This document shows positions 1 through 9,699 of a stretch of 64,000 bases of DNA, one piece after another; the first letter of the stretch is position 1; the number at the start of each line of letters is the position of its first letter. Both the position numbers and the translations under genes were made by a program. Origin of the DNA: Vanilla planifolia (lineage: Eukaryota > Streptophyta > Magnoliopsida > Asparagales > Orchidaceae); contig CM043870.1 of the NCBI GenBank assembly GCA_023846275.1, positions 4,463,527 to 4,527,526 on the forward strand. Reading direction: 5' to 3'. Under the pieces are notes generated by a model. It saw nothing but the letters and a program-made list of their open reading frames with translations, had not been told where the DNA came from and did not search any database.

Positions 1-247
1 CATGATCAAATGATTTCCATAGCAAGCATTCTACTAGGAGAGCAATGGTAATGGGCATCTTTTTGGTTGAGCAAAAGGAGGGGAGATATATGGGGTTCCC
101 ATAGCTCATCAAAGGCCTATAATCTCTAACTTTTAGCATCTTATTGATTATGTTCATGTTAAAATCTCTAAATAGAATGCTAAGAATTTTTCTCTTATCA
201 ACAAGATACGCTTATCAATAGCATCATCTTATGGTTTTTTATTTATT
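1..247. other. Left flank, no gene seen
   Basis: AT-rich sequence that was split by the retrotransposon insertion to its right; its continuation lies beyond 8960. I see no open frame with a recognisable product and no structured repeat here. Confidence 0.5.
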
Positions 248-252
248 ATGTG
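248..252. repeat. Target-site duplication, left copy (ATGTG)
   Basis: The five bases ATGTG stand directly before the TG of the 5' LTR, and the same five stand directly after the CA of the 3' LTR (8956-8960). Integrase of Ty3/Gypsy elements makes 5-bp duplications. The perfect match ties both LTRs to one insertion event. Confidence 0.93.
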
Positions 253-613
253 TGTTATACCCGGTAAAATTTTATGTATTTGATCTTTAATAAATTAATT
301 GTGGCTTGGATGATTCGAATCGACAGTAGGATGAGCCAGGAACTCAATTGTAGGCTATTGGAATTTCTGAAATCTTTTGGGAATTTTTCGGAGCACCGAG
401 GAATTTTTAATTAATTTTCCCTATTTAATTGGATTTATTAGATTTTTAGAAATTCGAAAATCTAATTAAATTAAAACCGGAAATTGGTTTACCGCGCGTG
501 AACCGGACCGGAACGGTTCAGCGGAGGCGGAGACGGTTCGCCGAGTGAGTTTGCGCGTGCGTTCTGATAAGCTGATCGGACGGTCGTGATCGACGGTTGG
601 GATTGAACCGGCT

Positions 614-693
614 GATCGGGTGCTTACCGTGTCGATAGCGTGTCGACAGCGCGTATCGGGTGCTTACCGTGTCGAAAGCGTGTCAACGGCGCG
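614..693 (+). repeat. Two 40-bp tandem units in the LTR promoter part
   Basis: Two adjacent units of 40 bp (614-653 and 654-693) share the core CGGGTGCTTACCGTGTCGA and lie just upstream of the TATA-like site. A partial third match (CACCGTGTCGG) follows. The same pair occurs in the 3' LTR at 6121-6200. Short tandem units at this place are typical of LTR enhancers; that role is inferred here. Confidence 0.7.
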
Positions 694-721
694 TAATGGG
701 TTTCACCGTGTCGGCCAGAAA

Positions 722-728
722 TATAAAA
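722..728 (+). promoter_or_regulatory. TATA-like box of the LTR
   Basis: TATAAAA within the context AAATATAAAACCCTCGCG, in an otherwise GC-rich stretch and just downstream of the 40-bp units. It would put the RNA start of the element near 750-760, leaving a long R-U5. The same site is at 6229 in the 3' LTR. Read from position and sequence only. Confidence 0.55.
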
Positions 729-2369
729 CCCTCGCGAAACGATTAGGGTTTGTTCGGCCGACCGATAGAGAGAGTTTTTCCGGCGTACGGCGCGTGATTC
801 CGGCGGCCTGGCAAGGGGCTTTTTGTGCCTGGAGATTCACGGGAACGAGGAGAGTCAATTCGTACCGGATTCGTTCGGCGAGGAGCTGCGGCGAGCTACG
901 GACGAAGTTCACCGTCGCCGGCGTCGTTGAGGTAGGAAATTCAGATTTAAATCAGTTAATTAGCAAATTAAACACATGGATTATTTTGCAAATTACTACC
1001 TGAGCATGCGAATTGTGGTTTTTTTTGGAATTGATTAATGCAATTATTGAATTTAGCATGTTTAGGGTTTTCGAAATAAAAAAAAAATTTATTATGCTGT
1101 CGAATTCGGGAAGTTTACCAAGCATGTGTTGAAATTGATTATGTGCTTTATTCATGTTAAGGTAGTATCGTATGCTGGAATTGTTTAATTTCGCAAATTG
1201 TCAAATTGGGGATCGGATGAAAGTCCTTCGGCGGAAAATTTTGATTAAACCTTAGAAATTAGTGGCAATTATTGAAACATTAGGATAGTACGAACATAGA
1301 ATTTTGTTTCTCTTTGTTCGCGGTCGCCGGAAATCGGCGGAAGAATTTGATTTGGTCGGCGATTGCGTCGGCTAGGGTTTCGCGGGCGTCGGACCGAGGA
1401 AGGAGAAGGGTTTAGATAATTACAAATTTAATTAAGTAATTAATGGTATTTACGCTATTTTATTAGTAATTAAAATCAATCCAATTAACGGATTATTAAG
1501 AAAATTGGTTCGGCGGTGTCGCGGTTCAGCGCGGGTTTTCCGAACCGGCAGCGAAACCCGGTTCAGCGGAACGCGGGCGCGGACGAATGGCGAAGGAAAA
1601 ACTTAATTCGGAAATAAATCCGAATTTTCGGAAAATGGATATATGTGAATTTAAATTTTAATTCGGAAATTTATTCCGAATTTCGGAAAATTAAGAAAGG
1701 GCAGAATTTGATTTTTTTGGAATTTTTAAATTAATTCAGAAATTAATCCGAATTTTTGGAAAAACAGGATATATGTGGAATTTATTAATCCGAATTTTCG
1801 GAAAAAGGATATATGTGGAATTTAAATTTTATTTGGAAATTTATTTCGAATTTCGGAAAATGGATAAAGGGCAGAAATTGAAGTTGAAATTTAAAATTTC
1901 CTGAAACGAGAAAAATGTGATTTAGGGAAATCACATAGACAAGTTGAAAGTTACTGTTGGAAATTATCTATAAATTCAGTACAGCTGGATCAGTTGGAAG
2001 GAAGTGTGACACTTGGGTAAGTGTTACCAGAATAGTCAGAATTTCTATACAGTTTATGTTACTTGGATGGCATTGACATGGATTGAGTCAGTTTACTCAG
2101 TGTTGGCATATTTTATGGATTGGCATACTGGACCGGACTACTATAGACCCTATATGATGTTTTAGGGTAGTTGTGGTAGGTAACTATGCGGTTCAGACTT
2201 AACTTCCACAGTATACATGTGACTGGTATGCGCCTTGTTGTACCTGGATACATGTTGCCGGATCTTAGAGTTAGAGATTGGCAATGACTGTAGGGGCGTG
2301 AGCTTCTATGGAAGTTGTTGGTAGAGGACTCTTTGGGACGGTGGCTGAGTCGATCTCTCCTGGTCCATG

Positions 2370-2479
2370 TGTGTAGGCCTGCGCGCCTGAGGGTGGCAGG
2401 GGTGTCTCGCAGTGGCTAGCCAAGTGTGTAGGCCTGCGCGCCTTAGGGTGGCAGGGGTGTCTCACGTTGGCTAGAGATT
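2370..2479 (+). repeat. Two 55-bp tandem units in the LTR
   Basis: Units 2370-2424 and 2425-2479 share TGTGTAGGCCTGCGCGCC and GGGTGGCAGGGGTGTCTC, with a few differences in the last third. The same pair occurs in the 3' LTR at 7877-7986. Function unknown. Confidence 0.8.
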
Positions 2480-3452
2480 TTGTGACTGGATTTGTCTATA
2501 GTCTCCAGGAGATTGATTGACGAGAGACGCTGCGGTGTCGGGTGCTTAGGCGCCATGCGTGTTTCGAGATGGGCGTTCCCACTGGCATGCTACCTGGAAG
2601 CCCAGAGGAGAGCTACTCTGGTGTGACTAGGGGTGACTGTGGTTGGTCGGAGTCTGGGACTGAGAGTGCCTATCCACCGTACATTATTATGCTGTATTCC
2701 TATATTGTTGTTATTATCCTTCTCTTGCATGTGAGTTTTACTAGCTGTCTTTCCTACTGGGCGTAGCTCATTCCTGTATTATGTATTTTCAGTGGCTCGG
2801 CAGACTTGACGCTACCAGATTAGGTGGGATCGTAGTCAGCAGGTTTGGGGAGGATATCTGATTTGTGATTGTCTAAAATATTCTGGTTAGTTGATTGTTA
2901 CTATTGGATGTACTTAATGAGATTGTTATTCTCATATGTTATGTAATCCGTGAGGGTAATTCTGGCTTATGTTCTGGTTGGATAATATTGTACTTGTTAG
3001 ACTTGGTTTATTTCTTGTAATGTAATCTCCATTTACTGCCCTACCTTATTGTATTGGAGTATGGTGTGTGGAGTGCCATATCTTATTTGTGGATGTTATG
3101 TATTTTATTTTTGATGGTGAGGTCATTACATGACTATGGAACTTAACCGTGGGGGTTCAGACTTCTATTAGACCGGTTCTCCTATCGGTATGGGTTAGGA
3201 GTATTGGGTCTAGCAGGAGTAACATTGCGCGAGTCCATCTGTTAATTCAGGAGTCATGAACCTGATTTGACGGTGTACCCGGGAGGTGGGATCCACATTG
3301 TTAAGGAAAGTAGGTGTGTAATGATGTGTTATATCCTATGTTTTTCGTAGGCTACTCAGGTTGGTATGGGACGATCTGAGCTGTCTATATGTAAAAAAAA
3401 AAAAAAATGTATGCCAAAAATCAGCCTAGGAAAAAATGGGGTGTAACAAGAG

Positions 3453-3464
3453 TGGTATCAGAGC
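3453..3464 (+). other. Primer-binding site (tRNA-iMet type)
   Basis: TGGTATCAGAGC, four bases after the 5' LTR. It is complementary to the 3' end of plant initiator methionine tRNA, the usual primer for minus-strand DNA synthesis in plant Gypsy and Copia elements. Confidence 0.92.
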
Positions 3465-3547
3465 CCTAGGTTAGGATAGTGGGGCTAGACATGTATAGAA
3501 GTTCAGCCCTAGGTTAGGATAGTGGGGCTAGACTTGTATAGAAGTTC
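3462..3547 (+). repeat. Two 43-bp tandem units overlapping the primer site
   Basis: Units 3462-3504 and 3505-3547 both begin AGCCCTAGGTTAGGATAGTG and end TATAGAAGTTC, with one difference (ACATG against ACTTG). The first unit begins inside the primer-binding site, so the duplication arose in the untranslated leader between the primer site and gag. Confidence 0.9.
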
Positions 3548-3606
3548 AACCCAAGGTGGGGAGAACTGTTGGTCATTTTATTATACTATGGTAGTCTGTA
3601 TGCCAA

Positions 3607-5427
3607 ATGCCAAATGACGACTCTAATGCCAGATTAGTTGCTTTTGATAGTATGGCTGGTACCAGGAGACTTCCCTTTCGTGGAACAGCTAGAGGCAGAC
3701 CTGTATCTGCTACTCCTACCCCGGAGACGAGCCCAGCATTGCCAGTTGAGCCAGCCGTGGATCGTTGGATCGATGCCTTCATGCGGTTGCGTCCGCGGAG
3801 CTTCAGTGGGTCGGCTGACCCAGCGGTGGCAGATGACTGGATGGCTCATATGCTTGAGCTATTTGATGCCTTGGGATGTCCATTCGGCAGGAGGGTAGTA
3901 CTTGCTGCTCTAGTATTGGAGGGAGAGGCTGCTACCTGGTGGAGAGGCCAGCGGCGCGCCATGTATGGGGAGGCCCAGAACAGCGAGATAGCATGGGAAG
4001 ACTTTGTTGAGGCATTCAGGGAGTGCTACATTCCGGCTTCTGCTATGTCTCAGTTCAGGAGGGACCTTATACACCTCAGGCAGGGCCAGATGTCAGTGAA
4101 TGACTACTTAGCGAGATTCACATATCTGGCGAGGTACGCCGCAGAGCTGGTGCCTTCTGAGGAGCGCAGATGTGAGATGTTCCTGGAGGGACTTCGTCCT
4201 ATGCTGCAGCGCCAGCTAGTTGTGAGTCGGTTTGCCAGGTTTCGTGACTTGGTGGAGGCTGCGAGATCCGTCGAGCTTATTGACACCCGGATGGAGGCCC
4301 AGAGAGAGACTCATAACAAGAGGAAGGGACTCAGAAATGCCCAACTGAACGAAAATGAAAAGAGATACAGAGATCACCGTGGTACCCAGGAGGGCGTGGT
4401 CCAGCCACGGCCTATTTCCGAGAGGCCAGTGCAACAGACAGGTACTCGGACTGGGGGTATTATTTGCTACCACTGTCAACAGCCAGGACACATAAGGACC
4501 GACTGCCCGGAAAGGAAGAAACAGAGGATCACAGGACCGGTTGGTTCATCTGGGGGACAGCCCAGAGTATTTGCTTTAACTCAGCAGCAGGCTTCAGAGT
4601 CACCAGAGGTGATCACAGGTATGCTTTATTTTGGCAACGTGCAGTGCATGACTTTGTTTGATACTGGTGCATCTCATTCTTTTGTTACTGAGAGGATCTG
4701 GAATCAGATATCAGGATCCAAGGGTTACTTGAAGGAACCCTTATTGGTTAGGCTTCCTGATGGGAAAGAGATTTCCACTGTTCAGAAGATTGAAGGATCT
4801 ATTCTGATTAGTGGACACGAGTTCGTGACAGAGTTGATGTGTGTGCCACTAGCAGAGTTCGACATCATTTTGGGAATGGATTGGTTGTGCTACCATGCAG
4901 TGGTGCTGGATTGTTGGGAGAAGAAGGTCAGGATCAGAGTGCCTGGTTCGGAGGATGTGATATACTTTGGTCTAAATAGACAGATTTCCCTGATCTCAGT
5001 TCTTCAGGCAGAGAGACTAGTGAGGAAGGGTTGTACTGGTTGGTTGGCTTATGTGACAGATAGTCAAGCCACTACTACCCTTATGTCAAATATCTTAATG
5101 GTGAGAGACTTCCCTGTGGTTTCTCCAGAGGAATTGCCTGGACTTCCACCAGCTAGGGAAGTGGAGTTTTCGATTAATAAGGATGGCAGGGTTGTGGCGT
5201 ATGCTTCGAGACAATTGAAGGATTATGAGAAGGATTATCCCACTCATGACTTGGAGTTAGCTGCTATCATATTTGCCTTAAAAATATGGAGGCATTATAT
5301 ATATGGAGTGTCCGTAGACTGCTTCTCTGATCACAAGAGTCTCAAGTATCTATTCACTCAGAAGGAACTGAATTTGAGACAAAGGAGATGGTTGAAATTG
5401 ATAATAATGAGAAATAGAAATAGATGA
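3607..5427 (+). CDS. Gag-protease reading frame of the chromovirus
   Basis: A frame of 606 codons starting MPNDDSNARLV, read as part of a fossil element. Residues about 60-215 look like the retrotransposon gag domain (GEAATWWRGQRR, then FRRDLIHLRQGQMSVNDYL). A CCHC knuckle follows near residue 287 (CYHCQQPGHIRTDC), which binds RNA. The aspartic protease active site is near residue 352 (DTGASHSF), with a second protease-like motif IILGMDW further on. Near residue 529 the frame enters an RNase H-like stretch (VAYASRQLKDYEKDYP, then DHKSLKYLF). Domain order is that of Ty3/Gypsy pol, but the frame is far shorter than the 1400 or so codons usual for a whole Gag-Pol, so the coding part is not whole. 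Confidence 0.88.
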   Translation: MPNDDSNARLVAFDSMAGTRRLPFRGTARGRPVSATPTPETSPALPVEPAVDRWIDAFMRLRPRSFSGSADPAVADDWMAHMLELFDALGCPFGRRVVLAALVLEGEAATWWRGQRRAMYGEAQNSEIAWEDFVEAFRECYIPASAMSQFRRDLIHLRQGQMSVNDYLARFTYLARYAAELVPSEERRCEMFLEGLRPMLQRQLVVSRFARFRDLVEAARSVELIDTRMEAQRETHNKRKGLRNAQLNENEKRYRDHRGTQEGVVQPRPISERPVQQTGTRTGGIICYHCQQPGHIRTDCPERKKQRITGPVGSSGGQPRVFALTQQQASESPEVITGMLYFGNVQCMTLFDTGASHSFVTERIWNQISGSKGYLKEPLLVRLPDGKEISTVQKIEGSILISGHEFVTELMCVPLAEFDIILGMDWLCYHAVVLDCWEKKVRIRVPGSEDVIYFGLNRQISLISVLQAERLVRKGCTGWLAYVTDSQATTTLMSNILMVRDFPVVSPEELPGLPPAREVEFSINKDGRVVAYASRQLKDYEKDYPTHDLELAAIIFALKIWRHYIYGVSVDCFSDHKSLKYLFTQKELNLRQRRWLKLIIMRNRNR

Positions 5428-5746
5428 ATATAGAGGAAGATAGATGAATATGAAGAGAGAGATTATGAAGAAGAAATATGAGGAATATGAGAGAAAATTA
5501 AGAGATTATGATTATGAAGGTATGATGAAGAGATTGAAGAATGAGAATTAAAAGAGAAAGAATAAATTTATTTTATGAAAATGATTGAAAAGATTAAAAT
5601 ATGATTGCTGAGGAACAGGTCATTCCCTATGGTCAAGGTTCTGTGGAATAGACATGACGAAAGGGAGGCAACCTGGGAGCTAGAGCAGGATGTTGCTGGA
5701 AAATGGCCGGAACTTCTTGCTGAATTTCGAGGGCGAAATTCCTGAT

Positions 5747-5759
5747 AAGGTGGGGAGAT
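5747..5759 (+). other. Polypurine tract
   Basis: AAGGTGGGGAGAT lies directly before the TG of the 3' LTR, where the plus-strand primer of LTR retrotransposons is expected. GGTGGGGAGAT-like tracts are common in plant Ty3/Gypsy elements. Confidence 0.85.
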
Positions 5760-8700
5760 TGTTATACCCGGTAAAATTTTATGTATTTGATCTTTAATAA
5801 ATTAATTGTGGCTTGGATGATTCGAATCGACAGTAGGATGAGCCAGGAACTCAATTGTAGGCTATTGGAATTTCTGAAATCTTTTGGGAATTTTTCGGAG
5901 CACCGAGGAATTTTTAATTAATTTTCCCTATTTAATTGGATTTATTAGATTTTTAGAAATTCGAAAATCTAATTAAATTAAAACCGGAAATTGGTTTACC
6001 GCGCGTGAACCGGACCGGAACGGTTCAGCGGAGGCGGAGACGGTTCGCCGAGTGAGTTTGCGCGTGCGTTCTGATAAGCTGATCGGACGGTCGTGATCGA
6101 CGGTTGGGATTGAACCGGCTGATCGGGTGCTTACCGTGTCGATAGCGTGTCGACAGCGCGTATCGGGTGCTTACCGTGTCGAAAGCGTGTCAACGGCGCG
6201 TAATGGGTTTCACCGTGTCGGCCAGAAATATAAAACCCTCGCGAAACGATTAGGGTTTGTTCGGCCGACCGATAGAGAGAGTTTTTCCGGCGTACGGCGC
6301 GTGATTCCGGCGGCCTGGCAAGGGGCTTTTTGTGCCTGGAGATTCACGGGAACGAGGAGAGTCAATTCGTACCGGATTCGTTCGGCGAGGAGCTGCGGCG
6401 AGCTACGGACGAAGTTCACCGTCGCCGGCGTCGTTGAGGTAGGAAATTCAGATTTAAATCAGTTAATTAGCAAATTAAACACATGGATTATTTTGCAAAT
6501 TACTACCTGAGCATGCGAATTGTGGTTTTTTTTGGAATTGATTAATGCAATTATTGAATTTAGCATGTTTAGGGTTTTCGAAATAAAAAAAAAATTTATT
6601 ATGCTGTCGAATTCGGGAAGTTTACCAAGCATGTGTTGAAATTGATTATGTGCTTTATTCATGTTAAGGTAGTATCGTATGCTGGAATTGTTTAATTTCG
6701 CAAATTGTCAAATTGGGGATCGGATGAAAGTCCTTCGGCGGAAAATTTTGATTAAACCTTAGAAATTAGTGGCAATTATTGAAACATTAGGATAGTACGA
6801 ACATAGAATTTTGTTTCTCTTTGTTCGCGGTCGCCGGAAATCGGCGGAAGAATTTGATTTGGTCGGCGATTGCGTCGGCTAGGGTTTCGCGGGCGTCGGA
6901 CCGAGGAAGGAGAAGGGTTTAGATAATTACAAATTTAATTAAGTAATTAATGGTATTTACGCTATTTTATTAGTAATTAAAATCAATCCAATTAACGGAT
7001 TATTAAGAAAATTGGTTCGGCGGTGTCGCGGTTCAGCGCGGGTTTTCCGAACCGGCAGCGAAACCCGGTTCAGCGGAACGCGGGCGCGGACGAATGGCGA
7101 AGGAAAAACTTAATTCGGAAATAAATCCGAATTTTCGGAAAATGGATATATGTGAATTTAAATTTTAATTCGGAAATTTATTCCGAATTTCGGAAAATTA
7201 AGAAAGGGCAGAATTTGATTTTTTTGGAATTTTTAAATTAATTCAGAAATTAATCCGAATTTTTGGAAAAACAGGATATATGTGGAATTTATTAATCCGA
7301 ATTTTCGGAAAAAGGATATATGTGGAATTTAAATTTTATTTGGAAATTTATTTCGAATTTCGGAAAATGGATAAAGGGCAGAAATTGAAGTTGAAATTTA
7401 AAATTTCCTGAAACGAGAAAAATGTGATTTAGGGAAATCACATAGACAAGTTGAAAGTTACTGTTGGAAATTATCTATAAATTCAGTACAGCTGGATCAG
7501 TTGGAAGGAAGTGTGACACTTGGGTAAGTGTTACCAGAATAGTCAGAATTTCTATACAGTTTATGTTACTTGGATGGCATTGACATGGATTGAGTCAGTT
7601 TACTCAGTGTTGGCATATTTTATGGATTGGCATACTGGACCGGACTACTATAGACCCTATATGATGTTTTAGGGTAGTTGTGGTAGGTAACTATGCGGTT
7701 CAGACTTAACTTCCACAGTATACATGTGACTGGTATGCGCCTTGTTGTACCTGGATACATGTTGCCGGATCTTAGAGTTAGAGATTGGCAATGACTGTAG
7801 GGGCGTGAGCTTCTATGGAAGTTGTTGGTAGAGGACTCTTTGGGACGGTGGCTGAGTCGATCTCTCCTGGTCCATGTGTGTAGGCCTGCGCGCCTGAGGG
7901 TGGCAGGGGTGTCTCGCAGTGGCTAGCCAAGTGTGTAGGCCTGCGCGCCTTAGGGTGGCAGGGGTGTCTCACGTTGGCTAGAGATTTTGTGACTGGATTT
8001 GTCTATAGTCTCCAGGAGATTGATTGACGAGAGACGCTGCGGTGTCGGGTGCTTAGGCGCCATGCGTGTTTCGAGATGGGCGTTCCCACTGGCATGCTAC
8101 CTGGAAGCCCAGAGGAGAGCTACTCTGGTGTGACTAGGGGTGACTGTGGTTGGTCGGAGTCTGGGACTGAGAGTGCCTATCCACCGTACATTATTATGCT
8201 GTATTCCTATATTGTTGTTATTATCCTTCTCTTGCATGTGAGTTTTACTAGCTGTCTTTCCTACTGGGCGTAGCTCATTCCTGTATTATGTATTTTCAGT
8301 GGCTCGGCAGACTTGACGCTACCAGATTAGGTGGGATCGTAGTCAGCAGGTTTGGGGAGGATATCTGATTTGTGATTGTCTAAAATATTCTGGTTAGTTG
8401 ATTGTTACTATTGGATGTACTTAATGAGATTGTTATTCTCATATGTTATGTAATCCGTGAGGGTAATTCTGGCTTATGTTCTGGTTGGATAATATTGTAC
8501 TTGTTAGACTTGGTTTATTTCTTGTAATGTAATCTCCATTTACTGCCCTACCTTATTGTATTGGAGTATGGTGTGTGGAGTGCCATATCTTATTTGTGGA
8601 TGTTATGTATTTTATTTTTGATGGTGAGGTCATTACATGACTATGGAACTTAACCGTGGGGGTTCAGACTTCTATTAGACCGGTTCTCCTATCGGTATGG

Positions 8701-8955
8701 GTTAGGAGTATTGGGTCTAGCAGGAGTAACATTGCGCGAGTCCATCTGTTAATTCAGGAGTCATGAACCTGATTTGACGGTGTACCCGGGAGGTGGGATC
8801 CACATTGTTAAGGAAAGTAGGTGTGTAATGATGTGTTATATCCTATGTTTTTCGTAGGCTACTCAGGTTGGTATGGGACGATCTGAGCTGTCTATATGTA
8901 AAAAAAAAAAAAAATGTATGCCAAAAATCAGCCTAGGAAAAAATGGGGTGTAACA
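5760..8955 (+). repeat. 3' LTR (3196 bp)
   Basis: Second copy of the LTR described at 253-3448, same length, same ends, same internal tandem units (6121-6200 and 7877-7986) and the same A and T runs. No difference was noticed on reading. It is followed by the right copy of the target duplication. Confidence 0.95.
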
Positions 8956-8960
8956 ATGTG
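8956..8960. repeat. Target-site duplication, right copy (ATGTG)
   Basis: Matches 248-252 exactly and marks the right edge of the insertion. Confidence 0.93.
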
Positions 8961-9699
8961 TCCCTTTCTTTAGTTATGTTTAAGTTCCTTAAGACCACTA
9001 ATAATTTGATGAGGTTTTTTTTGGAGTATGTTCCTAATAAATGTGACATTCATTACTCACTTGAAATAAAGTTTGCATACTAAAGTTTAGTGGGGACCTT
9101 AGTATCCACTCCTTGCAAGAGTAAAAATAGGTCCTTTTGAAGTTTCATGTTCAAAGAAGTCTCTTATTATGGGTAAAGTGTCACATATGCCAAGTAAAGG
9201 TCATAGATCTTGCCCCTTTATTATGAGATGAACTGGCTTTCAAATTTGGAGTCTCGTTTCCTTAAGTGACTCTATTATTTGTGAGAACATGTGGTGGAAA
9301 ATTGATGAAGGTAGACTTGACAATCTTTGAATAAGTGGTAGTTAGGCCCTTCATTATTTTTTTCTACCTATGCTTAATGATATTTATCTTGATTAACCTT
9401 CTATTAAGTTCTTTCCCCAATGATGTTGGGGACTGGGAGGTGTACCACTTACGATCCAATTTTCCCTCCTCTCTTGTTGTGGCATTCTCGTTGTCACTAC
9501 CTAACATTTATATCATTTTTATAAGAAAAGCATGTATTGGATAATCTCATTTTTGCATAAAACTTATTTGTCTTGAAAATGATTAATATCTTATGACATA
9601 AAATAATTAATATCCCATGTATAAAGGTACAAAAAATATCAAGTAAAGAACCCATCTATTTTCATATTTTTTGTCTTTTCATTACATTTCATCACATAA
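8961..9699. other. AT-rich DNA without recognised gene
   Basis: This continues the sequence interrupted at 252. No product could be recognised in any frame. It may contain the eroded far end of the minus-strand Copia relic to its right, but I could not match an LTR here. Confidence 0.4.

Larger units (their letters stand above)
253..3448 (+). repeat. 5' LTR (3196 bp)
   Basis: Starts TGTTATACCCGG and ends GGGTGTAACA, the usual TG...CA ends. It repeats at 5760-8955 with a constant offset of 5507 bases, including identical homopolymer lengths (8 T near 1018, 10 A near 1076, 15 A near 3393). It contains a CpG-rich, GC-rich block (about 480-930) with a TATA-like site, then an AT-rich block with several near-repeats of a TCGGAAAA/TTCCGAATT motif (about 1600-1870), then a moderately GC-rich part with short tandem units. 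It has no coding function that I can see; a 127-codon open frame at 620-1003 lies in promoter sequence and is recurrent only because the LTR is. Confidence 0.95.
253..8955 (+). mobile_element. Ty3/Gypsy chromovirus (Tekay/Del-like), very young, not whole
   Basis: An 8703-bp LTR retrotransposon. Parts in order: 5' LTR (253-3448), primer-binding site complementary to initiator tRNA-Met, a gag domain with a CCHC knuckle, an aspartic protease, a short RNase H-like stretch, a purine-rich low-complexity stretch (about 5400-5590), a tail resembling the chromodomain end of integrase (about 5600-5745), a polypurine tract and the 3' LTR (5760-8955). LTRs over 3 kb, this type of gag and the chromodomain-like tail suggest the Tekay/Del lineage. 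The internal part is only 2311 bp, and no complete reverse transcriptase or integrase core is recognised, so the copy is broken (roughly two larger breaks) and could have moved only with help from a relative. The two LTRs showed no difference where I compared them, and the target duplication is perfect, so the insertion is very recent. It lies about 6 kb upstream of the SEC1-like gene in the same orientation. Confidence 0.93.

Noticed and set aside
620-1003. 127-codon frame in the LTR, repeated at 6127-6510
   Set aside because: It lies across the LTR promoter and TATA-like site, has no known domain, and is duplicated only because the LTR is.
2271-2465. Repeated minus-strand frame with HPKARRP and PPSGAQAYTHG text
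   Set aside because: The repetition comes from the 55-bp tandem units of the LTR; no protein signal.
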